Source: Paragonimus skrjabini miyazakii (taxonomy: Eukaryota; Platyhelminthes; Trematoda; Plagiorchiida; Troglotrematidae). Taken from it: a stretch of DNA of 64,000 nt. A program made the translations under genes and the position numbers. Shown one piece after another: positions 60,301 to 64,000 of this stretch; the stretch's first letter is position 1; each line of letters starts with the position of its first letter. A model generated the notes under the pieces. It did no database searches, was not told the origin of the DNA, and saw only the letters and a list, made by a program, of their open reading frames with translations. The stretch lies in NCBI GenBank assembly GCA_014338405.1, contig JTDE01000997.1:43517-107516 (forward strand), given 5' to 3'.

Positions 60301-63300
60301 TATCCAGACACTTGTCAAAGTTTAGACCTCAAATGGTGTAGATCATTTTACATGAACGAAAGACCAACTGTTTAGTACTTTACTAACCTAAGTTCGTGTA
60401 ATTCTCCGTTTACGATTAGGGTTGTTTCCAAAAGCGTTCACTCAATGTCTCCGTTTTGACCTCACTAAAACGACTACATTTTATTAGACAGGGTCACAAA
60501 GGAGAGGACAACTAAACGACGGAACCGTTACCTATTGTTATTTATCTGTTGAGAAGTAACACTGTCATATATACAATTGCTATAATCTTCGAGGACACTG
60601 TAACCATCTTGATGCCTGTGTTATTGACATTTGTCGGTCACTTCACTCGAGCAAAACGAAACAGTATGTTGCGATATGTTAACAGCTCGTTTACTGTCAT
60701 CCCTCACAAACGTAAAATATAATACATTAATCGGATGGATAGTTAGTGGACACGTAGAAATTTATGCGAAATATTGCGTAATCAAGATCATGGCAACCCA
60801 GCGGACTATTTCAGTAACTTTTATGCGTACAATGCAACAAAACCTCGCTAAAGGTCATTATTTTTCTGTTCTGATTGCGCACCAATATTATGAATGGGAT
60901 AAACAGGCTAACTTGGTGACCTTTTGTTATGAGGAGTTTAACAACGGATGACGTGGAGTTTCGGACGGTTGGTTCAGAAGTTTGAGATTTTTGTGTTGTC
61001 ACCATGTTCTATCATTCCGGGAAGTGTACTACTACCCCCAAACAAACAGTAACGAACAGTGCTAATTTCGGCCCCATACTCGGATAAAGAAGCGATTAAT
61101 CACTGGTAGAAGAATTAGACATTTCTATTGGTTACTGTGTTGCTAAACTCAGAACTCAAAAATCTAACTGAAGGCAGTAGGTTAATTTGCATGCAGGCCA
61201 ATTTACCAACTCCCTAAAACTAACAAAAACGAATTTTGTTGAGGCAAGAACTTTTCTAGGTAAGCTCTGTTATGTCAGTAGAGAACCGCCTACTGACACA
61301 TAATGTAATTGGGATGTGCGACACATATTCGCTGGAAACATACGAAGATTTGCCTGAGGGGAAGAAATAAACAACAACCAGATAAATGACACCACAGCAC
61401 CAAGTCTTGCAACTGACTGTTCAGTGGCCTGCAGTACTCTTGCGGTTCTCTTCATCAAGAAGAAATTGATAATAATGGTAGCAAATTTATGATATTGCAA
61501 CCCTCTGGTTTTTGTACGGATTTCTTAGTCGGCCAAAAATTTCCTTACAGTAAATAGCTGTGTCCATCTTAAGTCGGTTTCTAGGCTGGTGTAAATAACA
61601 GTAATGTAACAAGTAGGATGACGTGTGCGGACAGGTCATAACGGTCCGAACGTATTGTTCTGGTTCAGCATGCCATCTGGAGACATATGTTGTACACTAG
61701 AACGCCAGTTATCTCGTGTATAACCTTCTTTGCAGACCCTTTAAAATGGTTCCTTTATTTCTTTGACACCTTTGGCTGAACTCAGTAGAGTTATGCACTT
61801 CGATTCGGAATACAATCCACCACATCTATAAAACACGATTTCTGTTTTATAAAACTTGGTCACGGAGTATTCATTCGTTTCACTGACTTTCTGTTCTGGT
61901 CCGCAAATGTTTAGTGAAATGCAGACCCTTTCAGTAGTGTGGCTTTAGGCCTGTCAGTCTTACTGATCTGTCAACAACTAAGGACTCGTAAACGGGAAGC
62001 CTTCTTGCTAAACCAACAGAAAGCACCCATACTCTCATAATTTCTGGAAATGCTTACACGAATGTCAACCACATAAAGACAGGACAAACAGATCTTGCGT
62101 TTGTTACGCTTGAGTGGTTTATTTTTTAGTCGGTACTCATTTCACATGAAGCCGCAACCTTGCCATTCTGATGACAGAACGAGGTTAGCTAAACAATTGG
62201 TATGTCGCAAAGGTATTGCTGTGCTGCAACAAGACCCCCTACTTCATGTTGAACGTGTAAAAACAGATCGACTACAACATAAGGGAGACCAAACAATTTG
62301 ATTACAGCGATGCTGCAATTACCAGAGGATCAGTAATTTTATTTGTAGAAACTTTTCGGACAGGTTGCTAGTACGGTCGTGTCGACTGTTAATACGTGAC
62401 CAGAATTCGGAAGAGTTAATCCTATGAGTTGGAATAACATTTTCAGCATAGCTTGGCAGGTGAATTTATTCCGACTGTACTCAAACCGATCTAATTAAAG
62501 ATTGACCTTAACCACAGGTTTACCAGTTTTCTAATAATCTTGTTAAACTTTGACAGAAAATAGTAAGTTTGATGTTGAATCACCACTACTTCTCAAATGT
62601 CATTCCGCCTATAAACCTTAGCATGAACTTCAAGGCTTTGAATACCACTTTTGAAATATAAAACACAACAGGGTTATTATCTCGTTCGGCTAATTTCTAG
62701 ATCACTTTTCAGCCAGATTGGGTGTGCAGTAATAGCACCACAATGCATTTAAACTTCACACTCTGAGTAGCGCGCCATCACCCATACAAACACATTTCCA
62801 CTGTCAAATATTCTGCTTGCCATAGACGATTTTCTGCTAACACGTCGCACCACGTCGTACTGTGAACCTAGTCGACCTCTACTGACCTGGTGCCCTTTAA
62901 AACTGAGCTCAACTGGTTGATCGTTAATCGCTCACACTAAGTTCGGTCACTGTGTGCTGATTGACCGCATGGAGCGCAGAAGGTCTGTGCACGTGTCACT
63001 CGGCTTTCCGGCTCTTATCATTCGACTTCTATCGACCAAGCCTGGTGACATTCGGAGCCTACTGTTGGACGTCACTCTGCTCGGATGACGCAGGCTGGAA
63101 AACAATGAACACGGTTGCGTCGGCAACTGGATTAGGCCTGCACACGTGAACCACACCCAACCTGCTGCGGGTGGACAACAGCGGCAGAGATCAAGTTTAG
63201 TCAATAGCTGATTGTCATGACGATTAATGGTGGCTTCTCTGTTTCACTGCCCCAGTTTCATAGCGTAATACTGTGTCAGTCTTCGCAGATCACACAATTA

Positions 63301-63311
63301 ACATTTATCAG
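57331..63311. other. no supportable gene
   Basis: Several plus-strand frames of 60-106 codons occur (57761, 58230, 59233, 60631), none with a domain or matching splice phases. GC-richer patches at 59.5-59.85 and 62.9-63.2 kb look like old repeat sequence. A minor aataaataac tandem lies at 59151-59170. Confidence 0.4.
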
Positions 63312-63509
63312 AAGGAACTTGAGGTTTGACAACCCGGATTGTTTGCATGCAATGACCGTTGATGTACTCATACGTTTAGATGTAAAACTAACAGATCTCC
63401 ACAATACTTTGTTTTTGTTCAAATATGCAGGTAACTGTATTAAATTTCGTTCGTTTAGAAGAAAAAATGGTGAAACCCCGTTCACTTTCCGTCTTGCCAC
63501 TAAAAACAC
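63312..63509 (+). CDS. possible coding exon, unknown
   Basis: After the acceptor CAATTAACATTTATCAG the frame stays open until it stops inside a strong donor, AAACAC|GTGAGT, at 63510, so the exon would end exactly where the frame does. A site at 63431 (ATGCAG|GTAACT) could be used as an alternative donor or acceptor. The product reads RNLRFDNPDC to RLATKNT, beta-strand-like, family not recognised. Chance cannot be excluded. Confidence 0.25.
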
Positions 63510-64000
63510 GTGAGTGGGTTGTTGTACGTAGTTTATGATTTGAAGGATGGTGAATAAAAAATTTGAAATACTGCTTTTTGAATTTACTATCTGTGCATTA
63601 CAAACTTGCATTGCCTGTGACTGCTTCAATAGCACGCCCACTGACTGGAACAAAATAACTATCTACTCATGAGCTAAGCTTTTCTCCATCATACGAAATT
63701 TAACAAGTGTACCAGAACTCTGGAAGAACCATACTGATGTAAATACCCAGAGTTCTACCACTGTCCGTGGACAAATCCAACAAAGTCGTTTCGAACCCTG
63801 ACAAATACAGAAGTCTCCATCCTGCTCTGTTATAAACTCATTTCATCCTGCACTCACATACACACAATGAGAAATTAATGACTCGATGAGATCTGTCTCG
63901 GATGTAACCGAGTTAATTAGCGCCTGTAGCGTATGCTTGCATGCAGACTTTTTCAGACAGTGACTTAACGATGGGTTTAGAAAGTCCACCTTTGTCACAG
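63510..64000. other. non-coding, nothing seen
   Basis: No element recognised to the end of the window. Confidence 0.4.

Noticed and set aside
60631..60951. 106-codon frame with a weak galectin-like pattern
   Set aside because: Length expected by chance in 64 kb, no diagnostic residues, no splice support.

Overview
The window reads as nuclear DNA of a flatworm, most likely a trematode. It is moderately AT-rich and gene-poor. Coding parts are split by introns with good GT/AG sites, and tRNA-derived SINEs are scattered throughout. There is a decayed LINE of the reverse-transcriptase type common in flukes (YADD box, then PGWGP and WLE(T)L-like 3' motifs), and a SINE-like family that carries hammerhead ribozymes. 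Nothing is bacterial or viral.

Layout. 0-14.6 kb: non-coding apart from two ribozyme-bearing repeats (3.5-3.8 and 10.5 kb), a tRNA-derived SINE (4.8 kb) and the LINE 3' part (6.2-7.2 kb). 14.65-14.84 kb: a 3'-terminal exon encoding a complete Kunitz domain. 17-25 kb: SINE copies, a 24-bp perfect palindrome and two low-confidence exon candidates. 26.3-39.8 kb, minus strand: an Iroquois-class (TALE) homeobox gene. I reconstruct it as four exons whose splice phases all agree, giving 1074 codons if the ATG at 39819 is the start. Its last intron is 8.3 kb and is packed with ribozyme repeats, including two about 97% identical copies in opposite orientation. 40-64 kb: no gene that I can name, only more SINEs and ribozyme repeats (40.5, 41.0, 48.8, 54.4, 57.2 kb), simple repeats and a few exon candidates.

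Two things stand out. The first is a dispersed repeat with RNA polymerase III-like A and B boxes followed by a 45-nt hammerhead (six copies scored base by base, all the same length except one with a 1-base deletion). Two of these copies lie inverted inside the Iroquois intron and share the same core-killing lesion. The second is the Iroquois protein itself, which has about 480 residues of low-complexity sequence before the homeodomain, encoded partly by a possible 43-nt micro-exon.

Limits: with stops as rare as they are here, many ORFs of about 100 codons are expected by chance in 64 kb, so short ORFs without a domain or splice support were left out. Identity figures are by eye.
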